Assembly (NCBI GenBank): GCA_009911185.1
Contig: QXWW01000014.1
Span: forward strand, 40,358-104,357
Direction: 5' to 3'
DNA: 64,000 nt
DNA from: Lachnospiraceae bacterium
GTDB lineage: Bacteria; Bacillota; Clostridia; Lachnospirales; Lachnospiraceae
In this document: positions 27,098-36,477 of the stretch, one piece after another
Layout: every line of letters starts with the position of its first letter
Position numbering within the stretch: the stretch's first letter is position 1
Program-made: the position numbers and the translations under genes
The notes under the pieces: generated by a model
Seen by the model: the letters and a program-made list of their open reading frames with translations, nothing else
Databases searched by the model: none
Told to the model about the DNA's origin: nothing

Positions 27098-28597
27098 TTA
27101 TTGTAATCTGTGAACCGGAGGTCTCTTGGGATCAATAACCTCAGAAGCATTAAAGAGGTCGCCCACACTGTCCATCTCACCGATAGAATTATAATAAATT
27201 CGATAACCATCAAGGTTTCTTCTGCCCTGACGGAAATAATTATCTTTAATCTGCACGCTGTACTGTTTGGAATCCACATTACAGAAATAATTAAATCCCT
27301 GTTCTTTTAGATAATTAAATTTGGCATTATCGGGGGTATATCCTGTCGTCCATTCAGCCAAATCCTCCCCATGAGCAAAAATAATCGTATCCGTGGCTCC
27401 CACTAAAGGCTCCACATTCTCCTTCCACTTCTGGGTATCCACCTGAATACGCTCCAAAGAAGCCTCTCCCACCTTCATATGTCCCCAGGTATGACTGGCA
27501 AATTTCCAGCCATCTGCTTTAATGGCGTCCGCCACTTTCTTTGCATTGGCCCGTTCCGTCTCGAGATCAAATTCCGGATGATTCTCCAGCCATTTTTTCT
27601 TATCCTCGTCAATATCTTCCGGCACTGTCTGATAGCTGATATCTGTGCGGTATCCCAAAATGCCGTTATACCCTGTAAGTGCAATTGTTCCTTTGGCTCC
27701 TTTGTAAGATGCGTCGGGATGCTCTTCTAAAAATTTATCCATAAGAGGAATGACATCGTAATCTCCCACCACAGTCGTTCCATCCCTCTGTATGTATTCA
27801 CATTTTGGCTTTCCATTCTCATCCACAATCATCCTCGAGGCATACCCATAACCATCATAGCTGTGATAATAGGATAAATCATCAATAGACAGCACAAATG
27901 CTTTCTTATCCGGCGGCAGCATAATGGTCCCCGCCTTGAAATGAACTTCCCCATTTTCATCCGTAGTCTCTTCTACCAAATCATGAAGATCCACTAAAAC
28001 ATACCCGCGCTCATACATGGTCTGGGTAATCTTGTTAAATTCCTCAATCGTAGTCATCCACTGGTTATTTCCTACCGCCTGGGGATTGGTGTCCTGATTC
28101 GCAAAAGCAAGTTCCGGGTCTACTACCAGTGAATGGTAAAATACATGCGTCACTTCATCTATATTGACTGGAACACAAGCTGCTTTCTTAGCTTCGTAGT
28201 CTGAAACTTTCTCCGTCAGCTCAGAATCTCTTTCATATCCCTGGAAACTCTTTACCGTCTCTATCGCGCCGTCATAATCATATCCGGTTGCAAGAAGCTC
28301 CGCCTGTGCGAGCATTGTGCTGCGGGCATCCTCTGTATCTTCTTTCTGCACTGGTTTCGGCTCCTGATCTGGCTTTTTGGTATTCTGCTCTTTTTTTGCC
28401 GGTCTTGCGCTTGTCTGAAGCGTATCCTTCCCTGTAACTTCCCCGTTCTGCTCCTTTTGGGGCACAAACAGAGCCGCAAGTACCCCGGCTCCTGTCATCA
28501 GCAATAATGCCAGGAATGTCATAATCATTCGTTTCTGCATATATCTGTGTTTTCTCCTGTCTGTGGTTCTTCTTGAAGTATCCTGATGTCTTTCCAT
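27098..28597 (-). CDS. Membrane-anchored polysaccharide deacetylase-like protein
   Basis: Protein of 499 residues with a cytoplasmic Arg-rich start, one membrane helix (about 24-46, MIMTFLALLLMTGAGVLAAL) and an extracellular part. A Lys/Glu/Pro-rich linker precedes a domain resembling carbohydrate esterase family 4. The DD pair is in FVLSIDDLSYY and the His pair in ASHTWGHM. These match the metal-binding layout, but the spacing is unusual and the middle contains family-specific inserts. ATG at 28597 follows AAGGAG. The likely substrate is cell-wall glycan. Loss of activity cannot be excluded. Confidence 0.75.
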   Translation of the reverse strand: MERHQDTSRRTTDRRKHRYMQKRMIMTFLALLLMTGAGVLAALFVPQKEQNGEVTGKDTLQTSARPAKKEQNTKKPDQEPKPVQKEDTEDARSTMLAQAELLATGYDYDGAIETVKSFQGYERDSELTEKVSDYEAKKAACVPVNIDEVTHVFYHSLVVDPELAFANQDTNPQAVGNNQWMTTIEEFNKITQTMYERGYVLVDLHDLVEETTDENGEVHFKAGTIMLPPDKKAFVLSIDDLSYYHSYDGYGYASRMIVDENGKPKCEYIQRDGTTVVGDYDVIPLMDKFLEEHPDASYKGAKGTIALTGYNGILGYRTDISYQTVPEDIDEDKKKWLENHPEFDLETERANAKKVADAIKADGWKFASHTWGHMKVGEASLERIQVDTQKWKENVEPLVGATDTIIFAHGEDLAEWTTGYTPDNAKFNYLKEQGFNYFCNVDSKQYSVQIKDNYFRQGRRNLDGYRIYYNSIGEMDSVGDLFNASEVIDPKRPPVHRLQ

Positions 28598-28735
28598 CTT
28601 AATTTCTCCTTTACCATTTGTAAAGCTTTTTCTTTTACTCTATCATATGACGAACGTAAGGCAAAAATCAACCTTTCTGATATAAAATTTTTCTTAAAAA
28701 AAATTAATCTTTCGTTAGTTTTGTACAATCCCCTG

Positions 28736-30094
28736 CTACACTGGCCGTAAATTCATTCGATACAATCGCTTCATTACATACATATATGCAGGAATCAGAA
28801 ATAAATCTGCAAAAATCCAGGCTGCCGGATTGGCAAAACAAACCGCGATATATCCAAAAACCGGTACAAACGCCAGCGCTACCAGACAACGCGCCGCCAT
28901 CTCAGATACTCCGGCGAGAATCGCAAATTTACTAAACCCAAGCCCTTGTATGGTAAACCGTACAATATTTACCAGGGCAAGCGGAAAGTAAAAGGCTACA
29001 TTTGCCCGCAGAAACCAGGCCACATGGCGTATTATCTCTGTCTCTCCCGTATCTACAAATAAAAGTGCGATAGTCTGCCCAAAGCACACCAGCACAATAG
29101 CGGCAAACAGAGAATATCCCAATCCCAGCAGACAGGTAGATTTCATACCTTTTGTCACGCGGTCCAGCTTCCCCGCCCCCACATTCTGTCCTGCATATGT
29201 TGCCATGGTTGAACCCATAGCGTCAAAAGGGCAGCAGAAAAACATGCTGATCTTGGTTCCCGCGGCTACTGCCGCCACCGCCATGGAACCAATCCCATTC
29301 ACTGCCGTCTGCAGAATCACGCTTCCAATTGCAGTAATCGAATACTGTAGACCCATAGGAATCCCCATATTACAGAGAACACTCACACAACTTCCATCTG
29401 GCCGCCACTCTTCTCTGGAAATCTTTAAAATTTCAAACCTCAGCTTCATATAAATCAGACAGGCAATGCCGGAAACAGCCTGCGCAATAACTGTAGCCCA
29501 TGCCGCCCCTGCCACTCCCATATTAAATTCCAGTATCAATACGAGATCCAGAACGATATTCAACACCGAAGATAAAATCAGGAAAAACAACGGGCTTTTG
29601 CTGTCCCCCAAAGACCGTATAATTCCGGAAAGAAGATTATACAAATAAATAACAGGGATTCCCAGAAAAATCACAAATATGTAATCATAGGCGCCCCCAA
29701 TAATATCTGCAGGCGTATTCATCCACATAAGAATCTGACGGCAAAACACACAGACTGCTATTGTCATTATTCCTGCAAAAGCAATGGCAAGCCAAACACC
29801 GTTGACCACATATTTTCTGAGATTATGATAATCTCCTGCTCCAAATTGCTGAGCCACCGGAATCGCAAATCCATTGCACACACCCATACAGAAGCCAATA
29901 ATCATAAAATTGATGGAACCGGTAGAACCCACTGAAGCCAGCGCATGAACACCCAAAAATTTCCCCACAATCACGGTATCCATCATATTATAAAACTGCT
30001 GAAACAGCATTCCAAAAAACAGTGGGATGCAAAATTGCAGGATCAGCCTGAGCGGCGAACCCTTCGTCATATCTCTTGTCACACTTTTTGCCAT
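28736..30094 (-). CDS. MATE family efflux transporter
   Basis: Twelve-helix multidrug/Na+ (or H+) antiporter of 452 residues. It has the MATE half-repeat pattern: GSPLRLILQFCIPLFFGMLF, FYNMMDTVIVGKFLG, and a second half beginning near NMGIPMGLQYS. ATG at 30094 is preferred over an in-frame GTG three codons upstream, because the AAGGAAG site is too close to the GTG. It is flanked by single genes. The substrate is unknown. Confidence 0.93.
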   Translation of the reverse strand: MAKSVTRDMTKGSPLRLILQFCIPLFFGMLFQQFYNMMDTVIVGKFLGVHALASVGSTGSINFMIIGFCMGVCNGFAIPVAQQFGAGDYHNLRKYVVNGVWLAIAFAGIMTIAVCVFCRQILMWMNTPADIIGGAYDYIFVIFLGIPVIYLYNLLSGIIRSLGDSKSPLFFLILSSVLNIVLDLVLILEFNMGVAGAAWATVIAQAVSGIACLIYMKLRFEILKISREEWRPDGSCVSVLCNMGIPMGLQYSITAIGSVILQTAVNGIGSMAVAAVAAGTKISMFFCCPFDAMGSTMATYAGQNVGAGKLDRVTKGMKSTCLLGLGYSLFAAIVLVCFGQTIALLFVDTGETEIIRHVAWFLRANVAFYFPLALVNIVRFTIQGLGFSKFAILAGVSEMAARCLVALAFVPVFGYIAVCFANPAAWIFADLFLIPAYMYVMKRLYRMNLRPV

Positions 30095-30126
30095 AGCAGC
30101 CACTTCCTTTCTTTGTAACTATTGCC

Positions 30127-30168
30127 TCAAAAAAGAACCACCTGGACAGTCTGTGACCCCTGTGGTTC
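30127..30168 (-). terminator. Terminator after the choloylglycine hydrolase gene
   Basis: On the minus strand GAACCAC pairs with GTGGTTC across a 20-base loop and is followed by TTTTTTGAGG. It lies about 145 bases past the hydrolase stop and just before the MATE start. Confidence 0.7.
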
Positions 30169-30313
30169 TCTGTTGTGTTTGAGATTATATGCCTATTTCA
30201 AGGTTTTGTCAATAACTTTTTTAAAGGTAAATTTCCACATTTATGCAAACGATTTTTTCTTATATTCCAGGAAATTCCTCCGCTCTTTCATTGTCATCAT
30301 CAAAAATCTGTAT

Positions 30314-31288
30314 TTAATTCTGACACCGGATCTGTTCCTCTTTCATCAAGGGAAACCAAAGCAGTTCTCTGCCGTCCAGATTCTCCCTGTACATATCCAC
30401 GGCTGTAATCTGATGATTGTCATAACTGGTATAATAGTATATCCCTTTATCAGCATTACAACAGCAGGTATAAATGGTTATTTCATATTCTCCGTTTTCC
30501 AATTCACAGCAGCCCCGCTGCTGCTCTACCGCATTCAGAATATGAAAAAACTGACTGACGCTTTCCGCTTCTCCCTCCCCGGAAACAGAATTCATCCGCA
30601 CAAATGCAGCCCTCACAAATCTTGACTGGGAAGATAAATCCCCCGGAAGACCAATGGCTCCCATGCCCCGGCTGTACTGTTTTAATTCCAACCCTTCTGC
30701 AAATTTGTTTTCCGCCGGTTTTACAGATAATTGCATATAATTATTTAAAGCGGACATTTGCTTATCGAAAACAGGATTATTTGCCAGCACACCGACCGGA
30801 TTTTTATATATATTCAATCCTTCTCTTACAAATTCCACCACGATGGACACTTTACGGTCCGAAATCATCCAGTGAAGCTGCGCAAGAGGAAGCTTATCGC
30901 TAAAAGGAATATTCCATAAATTTATTTTTTCCAGTAAATCCCAGGCTTCCTTTACGCTGCAGCATTGAGCGAGAACCCAGGGGATTAATTCAAATTGTGC
31001 AATGTTGTCTTTCCCTTCTTCCTTTTCTCTCAGAACCGCGTTACCTACAAAATTCAGCCCCGCCATTCCCAGACCTTTCTCATTTACCGCTTCATAATAC
31101 AAGGGATAGTTTTGAGCGGCGCACGCCATGCCAATCATAGCATAATGGGAATTTATGGTCCCTTTGTCCCTGAAATAAAAAGGATAATTCCTGGGAGTAA
31201 TTAACACTTTTTCACCGAACGAAAAATTGTAATCCAACGTCCTTCCAAAATAAAAGTCTTTTGTTTTATAAGTTACTGCTGTACACAT
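30314..31288 (-). CDS. Choloylglycine hydrolase family (bile salt hydrolase-like)
   Basis: Ntn hydrolase of 324 residues that would cleave the amide bond of conjugated bile salts or a related amide such as penicillin V. The start at 31288 gives Met-Cys2-Thr, exposing the catalytic Cys. Family residues follow in FGRTLDYNF (Arg16, Asp19), MAGLNFVGNA, GVLANNPVF (Asn) and SQSRFVRAAFVR (Arg). The ribosome site AGGGAC is weak, but the Cys2 rule fixes the start. There is no signal peptide, so the enzyme is cytoplasmic. The loop details that separate bile-salt from penicillin V enzymes cannot be settled by eye. Confidence 0.88.
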   Translation of the reverse strand: MCTAVTYKTKDFYFGRTLDYNFSFGEKVLITPRNYPFYFRDKGTINSHYAMIGMACAAQNYPLYYEAVNEKGLGMAGLNFVGNAVLREKEEGKDNIAQFELIPWVLAQCCSVKEAWDLLEKINLWNIPFSDKLPLAQLHWMISDRKVSIVVEFVREGLNIYKNPVGVLANNPVFDKQMSALNNYMQLSVKPAENKFAEGLELKQYSRGMGAIGLPGDLSSQSRFVRAAFVRMNSVSGEGEAESVSQFFHILNAVEQQRGCCELENGEYEITIYTCCCNADKGIYYYTSYDNHQITAVDMYRENLDGRELLWFPLMKEEQIRCQN

Positions 31289-31497
31289 AATGTCCCTGTA
31301 TGATCTCTTCAACCATCATACGATCCTTTCCTGATTTTTACACTGAAGCTTTTTGTTTCGCTTTTTTCATTTCTATAAAACTCTTTTTACAAATTTATCT
31401 ATATAGCATACTCTTTTTTAAACAGACGCTGACAGCATTATTCTAACTGCACAATATCTTTCTTGCCAATCATATTTTCTATAATATTCCCTGATTC

Positions 31498-31518
31498 TAT
31501 TAGTCTGATACACTAATA
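31498..31518. promoter_or_regulatory. 7-base inverted repeat upstream of the hydrolase gene
   Basis: TATTAGT and ACTAATA are separated by 7 bases, about 210 bases before the hydrolase start, in AT-rich DNA. It could be an operator. The rest of the 31289-31728 gap holds only the collagen gene terminator. Confidence 0.3.
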
Positions 31519-31582
31519 ATTAACAATTATATCTGTTCTGTATACACGATTAAGCTGGCAAAACGACACCTTTATAAACCCT

Positions 31583-31619
31583 AAAAAATATCCCAGAGGC
31601 ATAGAAATAACCTCTGGGA
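31583..31619 (-). terminator. Terminator of collagen-like gene A
   Basis: TCCCAGAGG and CCTCTGGGA pair across an 11-base loop and are followed on the minus strand by TATTTTTTAG. Confidence 0.85.
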
Positions 31620-31728
31620 ATAATTGCTTTCGCTTAGCCTGCGCTGCAACTCATCCTTTTGTCTCGCAGATGAAAATCATTCTGTACAGACTTGACGGCG
31701 TTTAGCGGTTGAATAATATTTGGCAGCT

Positions 31729-33519
31729 CTAATTTATACTTAAACCTGCGCTTGCATATCCTATGACTGTGTTAAGCAATGACAATCCGCTGGCTGTTGC
31801 AGAAAATACCAGCATTAGCCGCGTTCTGGCCGTTACCGCAATATTGAGTCCAGTAAGCGAACCGTTTAACAATGAACCCACAGTTACAACTCCGGAAAGC
31901 GAAGGTGTCAGATTAATCAAAGTTCCGGCAATGGGTGAAAATACATTATTCGGTGTTGTGGATTGATAAAGCTGCGCGTTTATTGTCACAGTAGAACCAA
32001 TTAGTGAAAGCGCCACTGTCGTACTAAAGAATGCACTGAATGATGTAATAATTCCGGCACGCGGAACCTGGAATGCAAAGTTAGAAAGCGTTCCGCTGGC
32101 ATTTGTAATATCAATTGTAGAACCTAAAAGCGTAAGACCTTGCGCACTGCTTCCAAAACCAACAAAAGCTGGAAGTCCCGCAAGTCCTCCGGCAATAGTA
32201 GTTAAAGAAACCGGAAGTCCTGATGCAAACGGAATGATTGCTCCTGAGCCAGCAATACCAGTAGCTCCTGTTGCCCCTGTCGCTCCCGTTGCTCCGTCTG
32301 CTCCTGTTGCCCCTGTCGCTCCCGTTGCTCCGTCTGCTCCTGTCGCCCCTGTTGCTCCTGTTGCTCCGTCTGCTCCTGTTGCTCCTGTCGCTCCCGTTGC
32401 TCCGTCTGCTCCTGTTGCCCCTGTCGCTCCCGTTGCTCCGTCTGCTCCTGTTGCCCCTGTCGCTCCCGTTGCTCCGTCTGCTCCTGTTGCCCCTGTTGCT
32501 CCTGTTGCTCCGTCTGCTCCGTCTGCTCCGTCTGCTCCTGTTGCTCCTGTCGCTCCCGTTGCTCCCGTTGCTCCGTCTGCTCCTGTTGCTCCTGTCGCTC
32601 CGTCTGCTCCCGTTGCCCCTGTCGCTCCTGTTGCTCCTGTTGCTCCTGTCGCTCCCGTTGCTCCGTCTGCTCCTGTTGCTCCTGTTGCTCCCGTTGCTCC
32701 GTCTGCTCCTGTTGCCCCTGTCGCTCCTGTTGCTCCGTCTGCTCCTGTTGCTCCTGTTGCTCCTGTTGCTCCGTCTGCTCCTGTCGCCCCTGTTGCTCCT
32801 GTTGCTCCGTCTGCTCCTGTTGCTCCGTCTGCTCCTGTTGCTCCTGTCGCTCCCGTTGCTCCGTCTGCTCCTGTTGCTCCTGTCGCTCCGTCTGCTCCCG
32901 TTGCCCCTGTCGCTCCTGTTGCTCCATTATCACCTGAACATCCTTTAGGTCCTTGAAGCCCAATCGGCCCTGTAACACCCTGAAGACCTTGCGGACCCGT
33001 TACGCCTTGAGGACCCATAGGGCCAGTTGCCCCTGTTGCTCCTGTTGGTCCCGGAATACCTCTGGGACCCTGAAGACCAATATCACCCTGAGGCCCTGCA
33101 GGTCCAACTGGTCCCGTTGGGCCTGCGGGACCCTGGGGACCAACATCCCCCTTAGGTCCTTCACATCCTGGATCACCTTTCGGACCAATATCACCACGGA
33201 CACCCTGGATACCCTGGATACCCTGCGGGCCTGCATATCCTCTGGGACCTGCATATCCTCTGGGACCTGTATTACCAGTAGGCCCTACCGGTCCCGTATT
33301 TCCTCTGGGACCTCTTGCCCCGGGAGCGCCCGGAATACCCTGCGCTCCCATAGGTCCTGGATCGCCTCTGTCACCCTTTGGACCTGGACAACCGGTGTCC
33401 CCTTTAATTCCCTGAGGACCCATAGGACCCTGATCACCTTTCGGTCCTGCAGGCCCGCGTTCATAGCAGGGAGGATAACATTGATTCTCACAATTTCCAT
33501 ATGATTTATTCTGACTCAT
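31729..33519 (-). CDS. Collagen-like spore-surface protein A (BclA-like)
   Basis: Protein of 596 residues starting at 33519 (MSQNKSYGN) with AAAGGGGG upstream. A Cys-containing head ([13 protein letters not shown], about 9-22) is followed by roughly 400 residues of Gly-X-Y triplets. They are varied at first ([13 protein letters not shown]), then nearly pure GATGATGAD. The last 175 residues (from [16 protein letters not shown]) are a hydrophobic beta-rich trimerisation domain like those of BclA-type exosporium proteins. The Thr-rich triplets are typical glycosylation sites, and a glycosyltransferase gene lies just upstream. There is no signal peptide, as for proteins assembled on spores from the mother cell. 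Exosporium location is inferred. Confidence 0.85.
   Translation of the reverse strand: MSQNKSYGNCENQCYPPCYERGPAGPKGDQGPMGPQGIKGDTGCPGPKGDRGDPGPMGAQGIPGAPGARGPRGNTGPVGPTGNTGPRGYAGPRGYAGPQGIQGIQGVRGDIGPKGDPGCEGPKGDVGPQGPAGPTGPVGPAGPQGDIGLQGPRGIPGPTGATGATGPMGPQGVTGPQGLQGVTGPIGLQGPKGCSGDNGATGATGATGADGATGATGADGATGATGATGADGATGADGATGATGATGADGATGATGATGADGATGATGATGADGATGATGATGADGATGATGATGATGATGATGADGATGATGADGATGATGATGATGADGADGADGATGATGATGADGATGATGATGADGATGATGATGADGATGATGATGADGATGATGATGADGATGATGATGADGATGATGATGATGIAGSGAIIPFASGLPVSLTTIAGGLAGLPAFVGFGSSAQGLTLLGSTIDITNASGTLSNFAFQVPRAGIITSFSAFFSTTVALSLIGSTVTINAQLYQSTTPNNVFSPIAGTLINLTPSLSGVVTVGSLLNGSLTGLNIAVTARTRLMLVFSATASGLSLLNTVIGYASAGLSIN
32255..32930 (-). 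repeat. Short tandem repeats coding Gly-Ala-Thr / Gly-Ala-Asp triplets
   Basis: About 675 bases consist of 9-base units arranged in 27-base and longer super-repeats that encode GATGATGAD. Such tracts change length easily between strains. Long open frames on the opposite strand here (Ala-Pro-Val or Leu-rich) are artefacts of the repeat. Confidence 0.9.
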
Positions 33520-33546
33520 ATAAACCACACCCCCTTTAAATTATCC

Positions 33547-33572
33547 GAAAATATACTATAAAGTATATTTTC
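33547..33572. promoter_or_regulatory. Perfect 26-base palindrome before collagen-like gene A
   Basis: GAAAATATACT and AGTATATTTTC form perfect 11-base arms around ATAA, 28 bases upstream of the start codon. It may be an operator, or an mRNA hairpin near the ribosome site. Confidence 0.45.
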
Positions 33573-33613
33573 TAAAGACAATTTATGTATTTTTCAGAAA
33601 ATTGTTACATGTT

Positions 33614-33647
33614 TAAAAAAATTTAGAGCGTGCCTAAAACACGCTCT
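33614..33647 (-). terminator. Terminator overlapping the glycosyltransferase stop
   Basis: AGAGCGTG pairs with CACGCTCT across 7 bases and is followed on the minus strand by AAATTTTTTT. The TAG stop of the glycosyltransferase lies at the base of the stem. Confidence 0.8.
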
Positions 33648-34722
33648 AAGAAATTTTAAGTCTCTCAAAATACTCTTTGTTATAAAGATATGCCTGGGAA
33701 TATGGTTTACAGACCCCTGCCCTTTCATTATACTCTTCTGCCTTTTGGCGATTTCCCATTTTATCAAAACATACACATAACTGTAATAAAGGAACATAAT
33801 CATAACAATCCGGCAAAACAAACCCTCCCGAAAACTGATTTTTGGGTCTGTTCAGCGCCGTTTCATACCAATAAGCGGCAGTATGGTAATTTCCGCGTTC
33901 CAAAAAATGCTTCCCAATATCGCAACATAGTTCAGCTCTCGGCAAATCAAAGCTCATACTTCGCAAAAGCATATTTAACGCCAACTGCTCCCGCCCCAGC
34001 CGGTAATAACAGTTGGCACAGACAGAACACGCCTCTATTTTATTTTCTATCCATCCCTCTTCTGAATCCAGGAATTGCTTTAACACCGAAACAGCCTCTT
34101 CGTATTGTTTATGATAGTATAATTCTCTCCCATAATAATACTGATGCCGCGCCTCTAATGGTTTTCCCTCTGTAAGCATTTTCCGGTATATATTCAGATT
34201 GCGATCAGGATCTCCTGCATTGATTTTTTTGTGTGAAACCGCAATATCAGAATAAATAATCTTACCGCTGGGAGGGATTACTTCATGGACTGCGCCAGCC
34301 CAGCGGTATAGCGAACAATTTCGAATCCATCTCTCCCTGTAATAGGAAAAAGAAGGTTTCCCAGCTTCATCAAAAGACGTATGATATTTCATCATTACAA
34401 TATCCACATCCATGGACAAACTCCGTTTTAATTGCAGGAATTTATCCTTTTCTGTCTCTTCCAGAATATCATCGGCATCCATCCACATGCAGTAGTCCAT
34501 AGACGCCTTTGAAAAGGAATAATTTCTGGCGTCAGAAAAATCATCTCTCCACGGATACGAATAGACTTTTGTCGTATATTTGTTCGCTATTTCTATCGTC
34601 TGGTCCACTGAACCGGTATCTACAACAATAATTTCTTCTACAAGATCTGCTATGCTGTCAAGACAGCGGGAAATATGCATCTCTTCATTTTTGACGATCA
34701 TACAAAGACTAATTGTCGGCAT
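33646..34722 (-). CDS. Family 2 glycosyltransferase with TPR-like C-terminal part
   Basis: Protein of 358 residues. The GT2 domain (about 1-230) opens PTISLCMIVKNEEMHISRCL, with IIVVDTGSVDQT for nucleotide-sugar binding and MWMDADD as the metal-binding DxD. The C-terminal part has helical repeats (QYEEAVSVLKQFLDS, REQLALNML, YHTAAYWYETAL) resembling TPRs, which in this family often hold the protein substrate. GGGAGG precedes ATG. It starts 21 bases after collagen-like gene B and lies ahead of collagen-like gene A. The likely role is O-glycosylation of one or both collagen-like proteins. Domain calls are firm; the target is inferred. Confidence 0.85.
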   Translation of the reverse strand: MPTISLCMIVKNEEMHISRCLDSIADLVEEIIVVDTGSVDQTIEIANKYTTKVYSYPWRDDFSDARNYSFSKASMDYCMWMDADDILEETEKDKFLQLKRSLSMDVDIVMMKYHTSFDEAGKPSFSYYRERWIRNCSLYRWAGAVHEVIPPSGKIIYSDIAVSHKKINAGDPDRNLNIYRKMLTEGKPLEARHQYYYGRELYYHKQYEEAVSVLKQFLDSEEGWIENKIEACSVCANCYYRLGREQLALNMLLRSMSFDLPRAELCCDIGKHFLERGNYHTAAYWYETALNRPKNQFSGGFVLPDCYDYVPLLQLCVCFDKMGNRQKAEEYNERAGVCKPYSQAYLYNKEYFERLKIS

Positions 34723-34743
34723 CCCAGATCCTCCCTTCTTAAG

Positions 34744-35919
34744 TCATTGCCTGCCGAGCTTTTCTATGCTCAGGTTCATATTGATTGGGGAATCTCCCGC
34801 AGAAGCGTCCCACGCAAAGAATAGTATGGAAGTACTGGGTATTTCTATCATAAAATATCTTGATATTACAAGCATTTCTTTCCGTTTCACTGACTCTGCG
34901 TATGCAGAAAATACCGACTGCGGACAGTCGTTCAATACTGGCGTAAGTTTGATACAACCATGTTTTTTCATTAGCATAGATATATAATAATAAACCACAT
35001 AGTATCCAGGGGTCAGCGATACAGAATATTCATCACAAAGTGATATATTTTGTGTGATATCCTTTATATCTGTCTTAAGCGGCAGTCTGGCATTTTGCGG
35101 CAAACAAATATCCTGGCCTGAAAATGACGCAAATGCACTGTTCTGCGGATAACCGGGCGGACCTGCCGGACCACGCGCGCCAGATTGCCCCCTTGGTCCC
35201 TGCGGACCTGTTGCCCCCTGCGGACCTTGCGGGCCCGTGACTCCCTGCGGACCCGGTTCTCCTCGCTCTCCGGGATAACCGGGCGGGCCTGGCTCTCCTC
35301 TCGGTCCCTGCGGACCCGGTTCTCCTCGCTCTCCAGGACAACCGGGCGGGCCTGGTTCTCCTCTCGGTCCCTGCGGACCGCGTTCTGCACATTGGCAGGG
35401 ACACACAGGACGACACGGCACTCCTTCCTCTCCCGGCTCTTCGCACCGACAGGGATAACTGGGCGGACACGACACCCTTTTCTCTCCCGGCTCTTCGCAT
35501 CGACAGGGATAGCTGGACGGACACGGCACCCTTTCCTCTCCCGGCTCTTCACACCAACAGGGATAACCGGGCGGACACGGCACCCCTTCCTCTCCCGGCT
35601 CTTCACACCGGCAGGGATAACCGGACGGACACGGCTTCCTTTCCTCTCCCGGCTCTTTGCGCTCTGCGCATTGAGCGCCGGGTGAATTCATTGCCTCCCC
35701 AGCTTCTATCCGTTCTGGTTTACAGCAACAAGAAGAATCTTTTTCTACCGATTCTGTGGGGCTTGTATTCCGAGAAATATTTGGTGCACCCATGTTTACA
35801 TGAGATACACCATTCGATGAATTTCGAACTGTGTTTTGATTGCAGTTTCTGTTAAAATTTCTCCCCATGCCAAACAGATTCGGTGGATTAAACAGCCAAT
35901 TATTATTAAAATTATTCAA
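34744..35919 (-). CDS. Collagen-like protein B with Cys-rich 18-residue repeats
   Basis: Protein of 391 residues. The start is TTG at 35919, chosen because GAGGTGG lies about 6 bases upstream and the next Met is 17 codons in. An Asn-rich head and a CCC cluster are followed by four to five 18-residue units (about 93-176) of the pattern [16 protein letters not shown], giving CX5CXC per unit. About 25 Gly-X-Y triplets ([13 protein letters not shown]) follow. The end (about 265-391) is a jelly-roll domain like BclA/TNF-type trimerisation domains. It lies upstream of, and is co-transcribed with, the glycosyltransferase. The repeats could be disulfide-linked or metal-binding. I know no named family for them. 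Confidence 0.85.
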   Translation of the reverse strand: MNNFNNNWLFNPPNLFGMGRNFNRNCNQNTVRNSSNGVSHVNMGAPNISRNTSPTESVEKDSSCCCKPERIEAGEAMNSPGAQCAERKEPGEERKPCPSGYPCRCEEPGEEGVPCPPGYPCWCEEPGEERVPCPSSYPCRCEEPGEKRVSCPPSYPCRCEEPGEEGVPCRPVCPCQCAERGPQGPRGEPGPPGCPGERGEPGPQGPRGEPGPPGYPGERGEPGPQGVTGPQGPQGATGPQGPRGQSGARGPAGPPGYPQNSAFASFSGQDICLPQNARLPLKTDIKDITQNISLCDEYSVSLTPGYYVVYYYISMLMKKHGCIKLTPVLNDCPQSVFSAYAESVKRKEMLVISRYFMIEIPSTSILFFAWDASAGDSPINMNLSIEKLGRQ

Positions 35920-35998
35920 TTATAACCACCTCATTCATATTCGGTATGAATCATATACATTTCCCATACCTCTATCAACCGCTCCGGAAGAATTTATC

Positions 35999-36025
35999 TT
36001 TAATAACCCCGGAGGGTTTAATAAA
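35999..36025. promoter_or_regulatory. Imperfect 12-base inverted repeat upstream of collagen-like gene B
   Basis: TTTAATAACCCC and GGGTTTAATAAA are inverted around a 3-base centre, about 80 bases before the TTG start. It may be an operator. I saw no clear sigma-E or sigma-K promoter in the 35920-36262 gap, which otherwise holds the terminator of the spoVA genes. Confidence 0.3.
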
Positions 36026-36208
36026 TTATATGCATAAAATCACATTTTGCTTTTTTCTTATGGGAAAACCTGCAAATTAAGTACCCGAACGGTTATATTC
36101 ATCTTTCCAGGAAACGACAATCTCTTTTATAACTCCCACTAATTATCCTCTTGATCCAACGAATAGTTACATTACCTGCCGCCAATTCCAAAAGCTTAAT
36201 CCACCTCA

Positions 36209-36247
36209 AAAATCCCAAGAATACCTGCCATGCAGATATCCTTGGGA
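36209..36247 (-). terminator. Terminator of the spoIIA-sigF-spoVA cluster
   Basis: TCCCAAGGATATCTGCA pairs with TGGCAGGTATTCTTGGGA on the minus strand and is followed by TTTTTGAGG, directly after the last small gene. Confidence 0.85.
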
Positions 36248-36262
36248 CAACACGCGCGGGTG

Positions 36263-36460
36263 TCAGCAGAAATTCTGCTCCAGCCCCGCCACAATCTGGC
36301 GCATTTCCGACTTGGTGGTAACATTCCTCGCCGCCTCCACCACCTGGCGCTTTTCTTCCTCATTCAATCTGGCATATACATCTAACGCCCTGGGATTCGC
36401 CCCAAGCTGGAAGCTTAAACCCATAGGCATATCGTATCTGTCATCTGCTTTTGCATCCAT
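36263..36460 (-). CDS. Small protein of unknown function after spoVAC
   Basis: Protein of 65 residues. ATG at 36460 has GAGAGGA 7 bases upstream; an in-frame TTG two codons earlier is too close to that site. The sequence is soluble and charged. MPMGLSFQLGANPRALDVYARL leads into a helical part, NEEEKRQVVEAARNVTTK, ending NFC. It starts 17 bases after spoVAC and just before the cluster terminator, so it is expressed with the spoVA genes. I do not recognise a named family. Confidence 0.8.
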   Translation of the reverse strand: MDAKADDRYDMPMGLSFQLGANPRALDVYARLNEEEKRQVVEAARNVTTKSEMRQIVAGLEQNFC

Positions 36461-36477
36461 ACGCAATTCCTCTCTTT

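Noticed and set aside
32255..32930. CRISPR-like regular repeats
   Set aside because: The units are 9-27 bases with no spacers and keep the reading frame of the collagen-like protein.
32234..32956. Long plus-strand ORFs of Ala-Pro-Val and Leu-rich repeats
   Set aside because: They are antisense readings of the collagen triplet repeat. The real gene is on the minus strand with a ribosome site, head domain and BclA-like end.
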